In this document: in pieces, positions 8,930 through 17,678 of the stretch | Numbering within the stretch: the stretch's first letter is position 1 | Layout: every line of letters begins with the position of its first letter | The notes under the pieces: generated by a model | Seen by the model: the letters and a program-made list of their open reading frames with translations, nothing else | Told to the model about the DNA's origin: nothing | Database searches by the model: none | DNA from: Verrucomicrobiia bacterium | GTDB lineage: Bacteria; Verrucomicrobiota; Verrucomicrobiia; JABWAM01 | Direction of reading: 5' to 3' | DNA: 50,761 bases | Assembly (NCBI GenBank): GCA_020849895.1 | Contig: JADZFN010000051.1 | Span: forward strand, 1-50,761 | Position numbers and translations under genes: made by a program

Positions 8930-10822
8930 TCACCATTTTTTCCGCATAAGCAGGGCGAGGAAGAGGGGGCCGCCGACGAGGCTGGTGAGGATGCCGACGG
9001 GGAGTTCGGCGCCACGTCCGGCGATCGAGATCGAGCGCGCCGCCGCATCCGCCACAATGAGCAGCGCCGCGCCCGAGAAGATCGCACCCGGCAGGACGAG
9101 CCGCGAATCGCCTCCCACAAGCCGCCGGACGAGATGCGGCACGAGCAGGCCGACGAAACCAATCGGACCCGTGACGGACACGACGCCTGCCGTGGCGAGC
9201 GATCCGCCGACAAGGACCCATCGCCGCGCGCGCGCCGCCTCGACGCCGCGACCGAGCGCCGTTTCCTCGCCGAATTCGAGCTGGTTGAGGTCGCGCGCGC
9301 GGAGGAGGAGCGCGCCGATCCCCGCAAGAGCGAACGGCGCCGCAGCGAAGACGTCGCGCCAGCCCGTGACCTCGATCCCGCCCATCATCCAACGGTCGAG
9401 CGCGCTCACGGTCAGAGGGGCGGCGACGAATCGCACAAGGAGGATAAGCGCCGAAGAGGTGAGGCCGAGCGTGATCCCGGCGAGGAGCAGGCCTGTGACG
9501 CTGCGCCCGATCCAGCCGAGGCGGCAAAGGCGGGCGAGGAGGAAGACGCTCCCGAGCGCGAAGGCGAGCGCCCAAACCTGAACGCCCGAGAACGGCCCCA
9601 TCGCGAAGGCGAGCGCAGGGAGGCTGATCGGAATCACCGCCCCGAGCGCCGCCGCCCCCGCGATGCCGAGCGTGTACGGTTCGGCGAGCGGGTTGCGGAG
9701 TACGGATTGAAAAGCCGCGCCGACGACGGCGAGCGCCATCCCCGCGAGCGCGGCCATCGCCACGCGGGGCACGCGCAGCGCGAGGATTTGCGTGCCAATC
9801 GCCCAATGCGACGGATCGCGCGTGACCATCTCGTGGAGAGCGGGCCCGACGGAGATGGATTCGGCGCCGAAAAACGGCGCGAACCCGCCGACGAGAAGCG
9901 CCGCTGCCGCGAAGGCGGTCAGAACAGTCGCATAGCGGCCGCGAGACAAGAAACCCGAGGCCGGAGACGCGAGACCGGAGATTTCGGATTTCGGATTTCG
10001 GATTTCGGATTGAGACGGCGCCGTGGAGGTCTCGACGTTGGGAAGGATGATCGGGGCAGAGGTCGCCGGGTCGGAAAGGACACGGAGCTTTTCGCCGTAG
10101 GCACGGGCGAGACGGTCAGCGGTAAAAACTTCGGAGGGAGCGCCGGTGGCCACGCGGCGTCCGCCGACGAGAAGCGTCGCGCGGTCGGCAAACTGCGCGG
10201 CGAGCGTGAGATCGTGCGTGGCGAGGAGGAAGGCGGTGCCTTCCGCCGCGGCGCGGCGGAGGATGCGAAGGAGACCGACCTGATGATGAAGGTCGAGCGC
10301 GGTGGTGGGTTCGTCGAGGAGGACGACACGCGCCTGCTGTGCCAGCGCGGAGGCGAGCAGCGCCTTTTGCCGTTCTCCACCGGAGAGCGTGTCGAAAGGA
10401 CGTTCCGCATAGGCTTCGAGCCCGAAGTCGCGCATCGCGCGCGCGGCGGTCGCGCGGTCTTCCGCCGTGGCGAGGCCGAGACCGGCCTGGCGCGCATGGC
10501 GTCCGAGGAGGACGAGCTCGGCGACGGTGACAGGAAAGAGCGGGACGACTTGCTGCGGAAGAAAGGCGAGATCGCGAGCGAGTTCGAGGCGGGGGAGGCG
10601 GCCGAGCGCGCGGCCGAGAAGGACGACCTCTCCGTGACGCGGCGTCAAGATGCCGGCGAGGAGGCGGAGGGTGGTGCTCTTGCCGCAGCCGTTCGGACCG
10701 AGGAGCGCGTGGACTTCGCCGGGACGAACGTCGAGCGTGTCGAGGTCGAGCGCGAAGGTGGTGTTCCCCTCGGCGACGTAGCCGAAGCCCAGGTCGCGGG
10801 CGATTAGGAGCGGCTCAGGCAT
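8930..10822 (-). CDS. single-chain BtuD-BtuC-type ABC importer (ATPase fused to permease)
   Basis: The 630-aa protein joins two usually separate subunits of a vitamin B12/siderophore importer. Residues 1-250 are an ABC ATPase with Walker A GPNGCGKST (42-50), signature LSGGERQK (146-153) and Walker B VVLLDEPT (about 166-173). Residues 295-630 are a FecCD/BtuC-type permease with about ten hydrophobic helices and family motifs such as RVPRVAMAALAGMALAVVG, NPLAEPYTLGI and GLLVPHLVRRLVG. The linker at about 270-283 is encoded by a 7-bp tandem repeat. ATG 10822 was chosen because homology starts there. An in-frame TTG at the linker end could also start a separate permease. It is last in a riboswitch-led operon with a BtuF-like gene, so cobalamin or another corrinoid is the likely cargo. 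Confidence 0.87.
   Translation of the reverse strand: MPEPLLIARDLGFGYVAEGNTTFALDLDTLDVRPGEVHALLGPNGCGKSTTLRLLAGILTPRHGEVVLLGRALGRLPRLELARDLAFLPQQVVPLFPVTVAELVLLGRHARQAGLGLATAEDRATAARAMRDFGLEAYAERPFDTLSGGERQKALLASALAQQARVVLLDEPTTALDLHHQVGLLRILRRAAAEGTAFLLATHDLTLAAQFADRATLLVGGRRVATGAPSEVFTADRLARAYGEKLRVLSDPATSAPIILPNVETSTAPSQSEIRNPKSEISGLASPASGFLSRGRYATVLTAFAAAALLVGGFAPFFGAESISVGPALHEMVTRDPSHWAIGTQILALRVPRVAMAALAGMALAVVGAAFQSVLRNPLAEPYTLGIAGAAALGAVIPISLPALAFAMGPFSGVQVWALAFALGSVFLLARLCRLGWIGRSVTGLLLAGITLGLTSSALILLVRFVAAPLTVSALDRWMMGGIEVTGWRDVFAAAPFALAGIGALLLRARDLNQLEFGEETALGRGVEAARARRWVLVGGSLATAGVVSVTGPIGFVGLLVPHLVRRLVGGDSRLVLPGAIFSGAALLIVADAAARSISIAGRGAELPVGILTSLVGGPLFLALLMRKKW
9981..10011 (-). 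repeat. 7-bp tandem repeat (ATTTCGG, 4.4 copies) in the ATPase-permease linker
   Basis: On the plus strand ATTTCGG recurs at 9981, 9988, 9995 and 10002 with a partial fifth copy. On the coding minus strand this reads as AATCCGA-type repeats and encodes EIRNPKSEI. Such tracts are, to my knowledge, common in intergenic DNA of PVC genomes. The unit is not a multiple of three, so gaining or losing one copy would shift the frame of everything downstream. Confidence 0.9.
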
Positions 10823-10839
10823 GGAGATGGAGGATGCAG

Positions 10840-10973
10840 CAAGGTTTGTCCATGGAGAACACGGAGGAAATCTCGCGGAAAGCATGCAAAGATCGAACCC
10901 CGAAAGCATTCGAAGTTCGGCTGGTTGCTCATGAAGAGGAAAGCGACTCCTCCCTTGGCGTTTTTGCGTGAGA
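10840..10973. repeat. 151-base spacer resembling dispersed PVC-type intergenic repeats
   Basis: The gap between the BtuF-like gene and the ATPase-permease gene contains CACGGAGGAAATCTCGCGG and, near 10955-10970, a CGCAAAAACGCCAAGG-like stretch on the minus strand. These resemble repeats of the CACGGAGAACACGGAG and ACGCAAAGACGCCAAG kind that I recall from Verrucomicrobia and Planctomycetes intergenic regions. No coding capacity is supported. The resemblance is from memory and was not checked by alignment. Confidence 0.35.
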
Positions 10974-11873
10974 TCATCTGAAGTGATGGAGCGTGGACTG
11001 GAAGAGCTCGGCGATCTCGACCATACGGGGGCCGGGGGTCATGAGAAAGTCTTCGGTGAACACGGCGATCTTTCCGTGCGCAACGGCGGGAACCGATGCT
11101 TCGCGCTTCCAATCGTCGAGGACGGCGGCGCGCTCGGTCACAGAAAGGTTTTCACCGGGGCGAAGTTCAAGGATCACGTCAGGCCGGGCAACGAGGATCG
11201 CTTCGCGAGATGGCGTGAAGTAGGGCTGAGGCTGGTCAACGAAGACGTTGTCGCCTCCCGCGGCATCGAGCATCTCGCTGAGAAATGACGCGCCGCCCAC
11301 GGACATCATCCTTCGGAGCCCGCCGGTTTCGCGGCCGAGGAGGATCAGACAACGGGGACGCGCCGCGCCGCGTGCGGCGGCGCGGACGGCGGCGAGCCGT
11401 CGGTCGAGGCCGGCGATCAACACGCCGGCGGCCTTCTCCGCGCCGAGTTCCTTCCCGATTCGTGCGGTCTCGGCGCGGAGGGCGGCCCAGCCGTCAATGT
11501 GGATGGAGAGCGCGCGGATCCCGCGATCCGCACAGAAGCGCTGAAGCTTCTCCATGCGTCCGAGATAGAACAGGAGGTCGGGGTGGAGCGCGAGGATCCG
11601 CTCGAAGTTGGGGTTCACCGCTGCACCGCAGCGGGGGAGCTCGCCGACGGAAAGATGGGCGCGGCAGAAATCCGAGACGCCGACGAGGCGGTCGCGCGCG
11701 CCGAGGGCGACCACGATTTCCGTAATGTTCGGCGAGAGGGAAAGCACCCTTGCCTCAGATTCCCGAGGGGCGCCGATCGAAGGAGCCGCCTCGGCCGCAG
11801 GAAGCGACTCCTCGCAGACGCCGGCCGCGATCCATGCGATCAGCGCCACGACAATCCCTCGAAGAGGTTTCAT
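10974..11873 (-). CDS. btuF: BtuF-like periplasmic cobalamin/corrinoid-binding protein
   Basis: The 299-aa product has an N-terminal hydrophobic segment (GIVVALIAWIAAGVC) that serves as a signal peptide, perhaps a lipoprotein signal as Cys 20 follows Ala-Gly-Val, though the lipobox is imperfect. It then has the class III binding-protein fold typical of BtuF/FhuD: RVLSLSPNITEIVVALGARDRLVGVSDFC, HPDLLFYLG, VGGASFLSEMLDAAGGDNVF and RPDVILEL. It would capture a corrinoid in the periplasm and hand it to the fused importer encoded downstream. It follows the pseudopilin gene by 23 bases in an operon preceded by a cobalamin riboswitch, which supports B12 over siderophores or haem. Confidence 0.87.
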   Translation of the reverse strand: MKPLRGIVVALIAWIAAGVCEESLPAAEAAPSIGAPRESEARVLSLSPNITEIVVALGARDRLVGVSDFCRAHLSVGELPRCGAAVNPNFERILALHPDLLFYLGRMEKLQRFCADRGIRALSIHIDGWAALRAETARIGKELGAEKAAGVLIAGLDRRLAAVRAAARGAARPRCLILLGRETGGLRRMMSVGGASFLSEMLDAAGGDNVFVDQPQPYFTPSREAILVARPDVILELRPGENLSVTERAAVLDDWKREASVPAVAHGKIAVFTEDFLMTPGPRMVEIAELFQSTLHHFR

Positions 11874-11896
11874 GGTCGGGACCGTCGCCGGACGTT

Positions 11897-12757
11897 TCAG
11901 GGGGTGAACAGGGCGCGGTCGTTCGCGGGGGAAAGACGTCCGACGCGCGCCGAGGGCAGCCGGATGTCGCCGGTGTTGGCGGCCATCGCGAAGGATTCCA
12001 CATGGCCGTCGCAGAAAAGGACGTTGGCTTTCCCGTTGTGGCGGAAGTGGGTGGTGGGCGCCTGGTTTCCGAAGTTGTGGATGTAGTAGAACTCTTCAAG
12101 CATCGGCTTTTGGGATGAGGCCGGCGCTTGGATCGTGTTCACGTTGGCCGCATCCGCCATCAGGACCGTGCGTGCGGGGTCCCGCACTTCGCTGGCCGCT
12201 ACGCCGAAGATCTCAAGGTTCATTCCGTAACCGTACGTCACCGTGGCGAACTTCTGCCTCCAGAGTGGGGAGCGATAGTCGTAAGATGGACAGACTTCGA
12301 TGCCGTGGAGGTTTCGGAAATAGGACCAAAGACGGCCTTGGGTGAGGTCGAGGTGGCGCGCGGCGGGCGCCGCATTGGGTTGAAAAGGCGTTTCGAGGCC
12401 GAAATACCAGAGGCGTCCGCCGGGCACGTTGTCGGCATAGGAAAAGAAACGGGCATGGTCATCGAGATACATCGCCATGGCCAAGCCGAGCTGGCGGAGG
12501 TTCGAGGCACACTGGGTTTTGCGCGCAGCGTCCTTGGCGGCGCGCAAGCCCGGGAGGAGCAACGCCGCCAGCAGGGCGAGGATGCTGATCGTCACCAGCA
12601 ATTCTACGAGCGTGAAGCCGGCGGCGTTTTTTAAGGAACTCCAGCTCCCGCCGCGGAGATCTCTCCCCCGCCGCGGAGGCGCGAAGGAAAACCCTCGAAG
12701 GAAACCTGCGTCGCCGCGCGGGAGGAATCTCTGGAGCGAGGAACGCCTCCGGTTCAT
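11897..12757 (-). CDS. type II pseudopilin-like protein with H-X9-DG C-terminal motif
   Basis: The 286-aa product carries a prepilin-peptidase signal: a basic leader of about 47 residues and then [23 protein letters not shown], where cleavage after Gly leaves Phe1 and Glu5. The body contains CPSYDYRSP and [11 protein letters not shown], and near the end [14 protein letters not shown], which fits the H-X9-DG processing-associated motif of PVC pseudopilins. ATG 12757 overlaps the stop of the upstream PEP-CTERM gene as ATGA, so translation is coupled. BtuF follows 23 bases downstream. PVC genomes hold many such proteins of unknown role, but this one sits inside a B12-riboswitch operon, which suggests a role in corrinoid capture or surface assembly. 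Confidence 0.85.
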   Translation of the reverse strand: MNRRRSSLQRFLPRGDAGFLRGFSFAPPRRGRDLRGGSWSSLKNAAGFTLVELLVTISILALLAALLLPGLRAAKDAARKTQCASNLRQLGLAMAMYLDDHARFFSYADNVPGGRLWYFGLETPFQPNAAPAARHLDLTQGRLWSYFRNLHGIEVCPSYDYRSPLWRQKFATVTYGYGMNLEIFGVAASEVRDPARTVLMADAANVNTIQAPASSQKPMLEEFYYIHNFGNQAPTTHFRHNGKANVLFCDGHVESFAMAANTGDIRLPSARVGRLSPANDRALFTP

Positions 12758-13695
12758 GCAGTCTTGCGGCGACGGAGGATGAGGGTGCCGCCCGCCGCCG
12801 CGCCGAAGAGGACGGCGACGGAAGGCTCGGGAACCGGAGTGACGAACTCGAAGCGTTGGAAGATCAGATCCGCCTGGAGCGACGGATCGCTCCCCGACTG
12901 GTTGAATCCGTCCTGATAGGCCATGATCGCCATCGCGTTCACGCTCCACGGAAAATTCGTATCGTAATTGGAGAAGCCCGGAGGCGTGATCAGAGACATC
13001 GGCGCGGCGCTTTGCACGAGCGTGACCGTGCCGTTCGTGGCCACCTGGTTGATGGTGAGATTGAGGATTTTGGTCGTTCCCTGATAGTCGAGGACCGCCT
13101 CGAGGACGACGTCCTGCGGAAGACTCGGCGTCGTGTCGAACGACGACGCGAAATTCGCGAAAGCGTCGCCGCCCCCCTTCTGCGCTCCAAACACGGAGGG
13201 GGTCAGAGTGGGGCCTCCGAAAAAGGTCACGCTCGGAAAGTAATTAAACTCGACGGTGTGGAAGACGTTGTCGCTCGCGTAGTTTGTGGCCGTGCCCGTG
13301 CGGTCCCCGCCGCTCAACCCCTGGTTCACGAGGCCGAAGGCGATCTGCATCGAGTTGTTCGTGGACGCATAGAGGAGCTTCATCGAGAACCGCGTGGTCA
13401 GCGTGAAGTTGTCCTGATCGTTGATCGTGACGTCGAGCGCGCGCTGGAGGCGGACCGACGGCAGATTGGAGTCGAGGTGGACCTCGAGTTGGCCGGTGGC
13501 GTCGCCGGTCCACGCGGCGGGCGCGGAGGCGTTGTAGACGAACTGGTTGCTGACGTTGCTGCCGACGCCGTAGGTCCACGCCCCGAAAGGGTTCGAAGAG
13601 AAATCTTCGGTGACGATGGCGGCGGCGGCGGGAAGGGCGAGGAACGCGGACGCCGCGAGCGCGGCGGCCGCCCGACGGAGGGCGGAATGAGGCAT
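12754..13695 (-). CDS. PEP-CTERM sorting-domain surface protein
   Basis: The 313-aa product has an N-terminal signal peptide ([20 protein letters not shown]), a beta-rich extracellular body beginning [16 protein letters not shown] with lectin/LamG-like character, and a complete PEP-CTERM tail: [16 protein letters not shown], a hydrophobic stretch and RRRKTA. Such tails are processed by exosortase and lead to surface or exopolysaccharide-associated placement. ATG 13695 has a good Shine-Dalgarno site (AGGAAG, about 7 bases upstream). It is the first gene after the cobalamin riboswitch and overlaps the pseudopilin gene by 4 bases. Its ligand is unknown; from context it could bind a corrinoid at the surface in place of a TonB-dependent BtuB, but this is inference. 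Confidence 0.87.
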   Translation of the reverse strand: MPHSALRRAAAALAASAFLALPAAAAIVTEDFSSNPFGAWTYGVGSNVSNQFVYNASAPAAWTGDATGQLEVHLDSNLPSVRLQRALDVTINDQDNFTLTTRFSMKLLYASTNNSMQIAFGLVNQGLSGGDRTGTATNYASDNVFHTVEFNYFPSVTFFGGPTLTPSVFGAQKGGGDAFANFASSFDTTPSLPQDVVLEAVLDYQGTTKILNLTINQVATNGTVTLVQSAAPMSLITPPGFSNYDTNFPWSVNAMAIMAYQDGFNQSGSDPSLQADLIFQRFEFVTPVPEPSVAVLFGAAAGGTLILRRRKTA

Positions 13696-13815
13696 GGGAA
13701 CTTCCTGAGTGATGGATTTCGGCGCTGAGACCGCGCCGCACGAGGAAGCCCGGGAAAACCCCGGCGCCCTGGCCTGGCGTGACCTCAACCTTGTTTTTGT
13801 CGAACAAGTTTTCTC

Positions 13816-13845
13816 GGCCGACGCCGTTTGCTTTCGGCGCCGACC
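13816..13845 (-). promoter_or_regulatory. GC-rich hairpin downstream of the cobalamin aptamer, possible expression platform
   Basis: On the minus strand GGTCGGCGCCG and CGGCGTCGGCC form an 11-bp stem (two G-U pairs) around the loop AAAGCAAA, about a dozen bases after the aptamer core ends. No long U run follows (GAGAAAACTTG), so it is not a classic intrinsic terminator. It might pair alternatively with the aptamer or aid Rho-dependent control. A second small hairpin (CTTGTT/AACAAG) follows directly. Confidence 0.45.
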
Positions 13846-13857
13846 GCGTTGAGTTCG

Positions 13858-14045
13858 CCGCAGCCGTTATCCTGACTTCGGGCTGTTAGCCGTTTTCCGC
13901 GCCTTCACTCACGAAAGGATTCGCGAGTTGGCTCTGCCGGAAATTGTCGCCCGTTACAGTGGCGCAACCGTTCCCGATTTTCACGGGATTCCCTGCGCCG
14001 CAGCGAAGTCTCCGCCGCGTCGGCGGAGGCAGGCTCAAAGAACTG
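13858..14045 (-). promoter_or_regulatory. cobalamin (B12) riboswitch aptamer
   Basis: The minus strand holds the conserved cobalamin aptamer elements in order. GGGAATCCCGTGAAAATCGG begins at 13993, followed by the B12-box-like core GCGCCACTGTAAC (about 13953-13965). Then AGCCCGAAGTCAGGATAAC (ending near 13866) gives the usual GAAGxCAGxAxAC segment. A GC-rich hairpin (CCTCCGCC/GGCGGAG) precedes the core, as P3-type stems do. It lies about 160 bases upstream of the PEP-CTERM gene, on the same strand, and heads the operon that ends in the BtuFDC-type importer. Binding of cobalamin is expected to lower expression. Outer edges are approximate; the core is clear. Confidence 0.92.
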
Positions 14046-14198
14046 GAGGGCAGTCCAGCATCCGCCGCCGCGACTCGCAAGACAATTCTGCCGTAATCCG
14101 AAAACGAAAATTGGAGATGGGCCAAGAACGTCGGGAGAAGATGCGGCCCCGCCGCCTTCTCGCTTGCAGCGGACCGTTTCCGGCGGGAGTCTTCGCCC

Positions 14199-15206
14199 GT
14201 GCCCGCGCTTCTCGCGATCGAAACCTCTTGCGACGAAACTGCGGCTGCCGTCGTGCGCGACGGCGCGATCCTTTCCAGCATCGTGGCTTCGCAGGCCAAA
14301 CTCCACGCCCCCTACGGCGGCGTCGTCCCTGAAATTGCTTCCCGTCAGCACCTCCGTTCCGTGGACGCTCTCGTGCTCGAGGCCCTGAAGCAGGCGCGCG
14401 TCTCGCCCACGGCGCTCGATGCCGTCGCGGTCACCCGGGGGCCCGGGCTTCCCAGCGCCCTGCTCGTTGGCGTCGCCGCCGCGCGCGGCCTCGCCCTCCG
14501 CCTCGGCAAACCGCTTCTGCCCATCCATCACATCGAGGCGCACCTCTATTCCGCTCCCGTCGCCGCGCCGTTCGTCGCGCTCGTGGTCTCCGGCGGCCAC
14601 ACGCTCCTCGTCCACGTCGCGCGCGTCGGAAGCCATCGCCTCCTCGGCCGGACCCTCGACGACGCGGCGGGTGAGGCCTTCGACAAGGTCGCGCAACTCC
14701 TCGGGCTCGGTTATCCCGGAGGTCCCGCGATCGAAAAGGTCGCGTGCAACGGCAATCCGAAGGCCTACGACTTCCCTCGCCCCATGCTCAAATCGGGGGA
14801 TTGGAATTTCAGCTTTAGCGGCCTCAAGACCGCCCTCCGCCGCGCCGCCGCCCAACCGCGAACGGCCCGCGCGGATCAACCGCCCGAGGAAACAACGGCG
14901 GACCTCGCCGCTTCGTTTCAGGCCGCCGTCGTGGAAATCCTCGTCGAAAAGACCTTGCGTGCCGCACGTGCGCGGGAGGTGCGCGCCGTTTCCGTCTCCG
15001 GCGGCGTCGCCTGCAACGGCGCTCTCAAGGTCGCCTTCGAAGCCGCCTGCCGCCGAGAGAATCTCGCGCTCGGCTGGGCGGAGCGCGCCCTCTGCACCGA
15101 CAATGCCGCGATGATCGGCCGGCTCGCCGCGCGCAAACTTGCCGCCGGCGCGCCGATCCCGGAGGACTGGGACATCGCCCCCGATTGGACGCTTCCCGAG
15201 GAGTGA
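14199..15206 (+). CDS. tsaD: tRNA N6-adenosine threonylcarbamoyltransferase TsaD
   Basis: The 335-aa product has the full length and motifs of TsaD, an ASKHA-fold enzyme that transfers threonylcarbamoyl to A37 of ANN-decoding tRNAs with TsaB and TsaE. The start LLAIETSCDETAAAVV and the metal-binding HHIEAHLYS are both diagnostic, as are VSGGHTLLVHV and GEAFDKVAQLLGLGYPGGP. The start is GTG at 14199, with GGGAG about 10 bases upstream; the family motif begins three residues later. It is divergent from the riboswitch operon, sharing about 150 bases of leader region, and no co-regulation is evident. Confidence 0.96.
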   Translation: MPALLAIETSCDETAAAVVRDGAILSSIVASQAKLHAPYGGVVPEIASRQHLRSVDALVLEALKQARVSPTALDAVAVTRGPGLPSALLVGVAAARGLALRLGKPLLPIHHIEAHLYSAPVAAPFVALVVSGGHTLLVHVARVGSHRLLGRTLDDAAGEAFDKVAQLLGLGYPGGPAIEKVACNGNPKAYDFPRPMLKSGDWNFSFSGLKTALRRAAAQPRTARADQPPEETTADLAASFQAAVVEILVEKTLRAARAREVRAVSVSGGVACNGALKVAFEAACRRENLALGWAERALCTDNAAMIGRLAARKLAAGAPIPEDWDIAPDWTLPEE

Positions 15207-15274
15207 GAGAAAAACGCTTCTCCGTCTCGAGGAGGACTGGGCTTCACGCGTCCTCTCCCCTGCCTCCTTCGTCC

Positions 15275-16093
15275 TCAAGGCAGCGGCCGCATCATCCGTT
15301 TCCGTTTTTCGAACCGCGCGTATTCCGCGTAGCCGCACTCCCGCGCGAGCGCCACCGCCTCGCGGAAACCGACTCCCACTTCATGCGGGGCGTGCGCATC
15401 CGAACCGAACGTGATCGGAATGTCCAGTCGCCGCGCGATCCTTAAGAAGGCCGAACTCGGATAGATTTCCTTCACCGGTTTCCGCAGGCCCGCTGTGTTG
15501 ATTTCGAGGCAACACCCCGCTTCGGCAACGGTGCGGAGCGCGTCTTCGAAGAGCGCTTCGCACGGTTCCTTCGGGAAAAACCCGAACTTCTTGACGAGGT
15601 CGGGATGGCCCAGCGTGTCGTAAAGCTTCGTCCGTGCCGCCTCTTTCCAGAGGGAAAAATAATCTCGCCACGTTCCGAAGAGGTCCCGGATCGCCCTCCA
15701 CGCGGGGATTTCCTTCGGGTCGTCGAAGTTCCACATCTCGAGGTAATGGACCGAGCCGATCACGTAATCCCAATCCGCCCGAGCGAGAAAACGCCGGACG
15801 TAGTCCTCCTGTCCCCGACAATACTCGGCTTCGACGCCGAGCCGGATCGGCAACTGCGGCGCAACGCGGCGCGCCGCCTCCACCATGGCGAGATAGTCCG
15901 GCAGACGGTCCTCCGCGAGCCGAAGCGCGTCGTATCCCGAAGGCATCGGGGCATGCTCCGAGATCCCGAGTTCTCCGAGGCCGAGCGCAACGGCCCGTTT
16001 CGCGTAGTCTTTCGGTTCTCCTTCTGCATGCGCGCAAAGGTGGGTGTGCATGTGGAGGTCCGCGAGCTGTCCGTAAAAGGCCCGGTCGTTCAT
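15275..16093 (-). CDS. PHP-domain histidinol-phosphatase-type protein
   Basis: The 272-aa product has PHP metal-binding motifs: DLHMHTHLCAHAEG near the N-terminus, GISEHAPMP, LGVEAEYCRGQEDYV, VIGSVHYL, LGHPDLVKKFG, LEINTAG and FGSDAHAPHEVG. These match HisJ/HisK histidinol phosphatases, which remove phosphate from L-histidinol phosphate in histidine synthesis, using a trinuclear metal site in the cytoplasm. The length is normal. No other his gene is nearby, so the substrate rests on family similarity alone; other PHP phosphoesterases are possible. It is convergent with tsaD and lies downstream of the corrinoid-activase gene on the same strand (67-base gap). Confidence 0.85.
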   Translation of the reverse strand: MNDRAFYGQLADLHMHTHLCAHAEGEPKDYAKRAVALGLGELGISEHAPMPSGYDALRLAEDRLPDYLAMVEAARRVAPQLPIRLGVEAEYCRGQEDYVRRFLARADWDYVIGSVHYLEMWNFDDPKEIPAWRAIRDLFGTWRDYFSLWKEAARTKLYDTLGHPDLVKKFGFFPKEPCEALFEDALRTVAEAGCCLEINTAGLRKPVKEIYPSSAFLRIARRLDIPITFGSDAHAPHEVGVGFREAVALARECGYAEYARFEKRKRMMRPLP

Positions 16094-16160
16094 GCGTCAC
16101 ATTTTCCGCGAACGACCGCAAAACGCCAGCTCCGGCTCCACTTCGGATCAGCGGGGAATT

Positions 16161-17678
16161 TCAGGAAGGAAACCCCATCTCCTCGACGTAGATTTCCTGG
16201 AAGGCGGGATCTTCGTTGAGGCCGACGTGGCGGACCCTTGCGCGCAGATCCGCATAAACGCCTTCTTCGTTTTCCGAGAGAAAGAGCGCCATTTTCGCGC
16301 CGAGCAGCGCGGTGTTGCCGGAGGAGTGGACGACCTCGCGCGGATACGGAATCAATCCGATCCGCCGCGCGCTCGCGCGGTTGATATAGTTGCCGAACGC
16401 GCCCGCCAGATAGAGCGCCTTGAGGTCGCCCGGCGTCGCCCCCCACTGTTGGAGGAGGATGCGTACGCCGGCCGCGATCGCGCCCTTCGCGAGCTGGAGC
16501 TCGCGCACGTCGGTCTGCGTCAGTCTGACGGACGGGAGGAGCGGCAGCTCTTTCGCGCCGTCGGCAAAACGTCCGCTTGGCAGGATCTTCCCGAGATCGA
16601 GCGCACACGCCACGACGTCCACGAGACCGCTGCCGCAGAGGCCGCGCGCCTTGCCTTCGCCGAGCACATGGCATTCGAGCCGCCCGTCTTTCACGGACGC
16701 CGAAGAAATCGCCCCCGTCGCCGCGCGCATCCCCTGTGAAATGCGCGCCCCCTCAAACGCCGGACCCGCGGCGGTCGAGGCGCAGAGCATCCGCTCGCGG
16801 TTGCCCACGGCCATCTCGCCGTTGGTGCCGAGGTCCACGAGCGCGACGAGATCGGCGCTGTCGCGCAACGGCGTGGAAAGGATGCCGGCCAGGATGTCGC
16901 TCCCCACGAACCCCCCAAGGCACGGGAGGAAAAGCGCGCGCGCGTTCGGAAGGTCCCAGCCGAGGTCTTTCGCCGGGAAAATCTTCAGGCCGTCATCCAC
17001 CGCCTCGAACGGATAGTGCGAAAGAGGCTCGATGTTCACTCCGCAAAAGAGGTGGTGCATCACCGTGTTGCCCACGATCGCCACGTCCCGCACCGCCGCG
17101 GCGTCGGCGGCGGCGGCCTTGAGGAGGTCGCGCACGAGTTTGCCGACTTCTTTGCGGATCAGCGCTTCGAGGCGGGCCTGACCGTTCTCGGTCATCGCAA
17201 AGCTCACGCGGCTCATGATGTCGGCGCCGTGGCGCGCCTGCGGATTGAGCCCCGTGCGCACCGCAAGCACGTTCGCCGTCTTCAGATCCAACAACTGGGC
17301 GGCGAGGGTTGTGGTTCCGAGGTCCACGGCGACCCCTAGGCCTTCGCGCGGCACGAAACTGAATGCGCGATCGTCGGCAAGGATCCTCGCCTCCCACTGC
17401 GCCAGCTCGAGAGTGAGGTCCCCCTCCGCGCGCCCTTGGCAGGAGAGCCGCCATCCCGCGTCGCATTCTTCTTTCGTGAGGAGCCGCTCCTGCTCCGGCG
17501 TAAGGGGCAGATCGCCCTCGATCACGCGCACGCGGCACCCTTTGCATCGCGCTCGCCCACCGCAGGGGAATTCCACCCCATGCGCGAAGAGGAGATCCTG
17601 GAGGGACGAGCCTTTCGCGACCTCGAGCTCCTTCCCCATGGGTTGGAGACGGATCCTGACTTTCGAGGGTCTGCTCAT
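16161..17678 (-). CDS. corrinoid-activating protein (2Fe-2S ferredoxin plus ASKHA domain, RACE/DUF4445 family)
   Basis: The 505-aa product starts with a ferredoxin domain whose cysteines are 39, 45, 48 (CGGRARCKGC) and 80, fitting a 2Fe-2S cluster. From about residue 112 it becomes an ASKHA-type ATPase (VAVDLGTTTLAAQLLDL, VALVDLGTNGEMAVG, GLCGSGLVDVVA, LAGAFGNYINRASA). This architecture is that of RACE proteins, which use ATP to return inactive cob(II)alamin to the cob(I) state in corrinoid methyltransferases. ATG 17678 overlaps the stop of the adenosyltransferase gene as ATGA, so the two are translationally coupled. No corrinoid protein is in the window, but an MtaA-like protein is at 25.7-26.9 kb. 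Confidence 0.88.
   Translation of the reverse strand: MSRPSKVRIRLQPMGKELEVAKGSSLQDLLFAHGVEFPCGGRARCKGCRVRVIEGDLPLTPEQERLLTKEECDAGWRLSCQGRAEGDLTLELAQWEARILADDRAFSFVPREGLGVAVDLGTTTLAAQLLDLKTANVLAVRTGLNPQARHGADIMSRVSFAMTENGQARLEALIRKEVGKLVRDLLKAAAADAAAVRDVAIVGNTVMHHLFCGVNIEPLSHYPFEAVDDGLKIFPAKDLGWDLPNARALFLPCLGGFVGSDILAGILSTPLRDSADLVALVDLGTNGEMAVGNRERMLCASTAAGPAFEGARISQGMRAATGAISSASVKDGRLECHVLGEGKARGLCGSGLVDVVACALDLGKILPSGRFADGAKELPLLPSVRLTQTDVRELQLAKGAIAAGVRILLQQWGATPGDLKALYLAGAFGNYINRASARRIGLIPYPREVVHSSGNTALLGAKMALFLSENEEGVYADLRARVRHVGLNEDPAFQEIYVEEMGFPS

Noticed and set aside
13928-14332. Plus-strand open frame before tsaD
   Set aside because: Its sequence is explained by the riboswitch on the other strand and by the tsaD start; Arg-rich translation.
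13905-15338. 477-codon minus-strand open frame over tsaD and the riboswitch
   Set aside because: It is antisense to a certain gene and runs through the cobalamin aptamer; the translation is Arg/Glu/Gly-rich without motifs.
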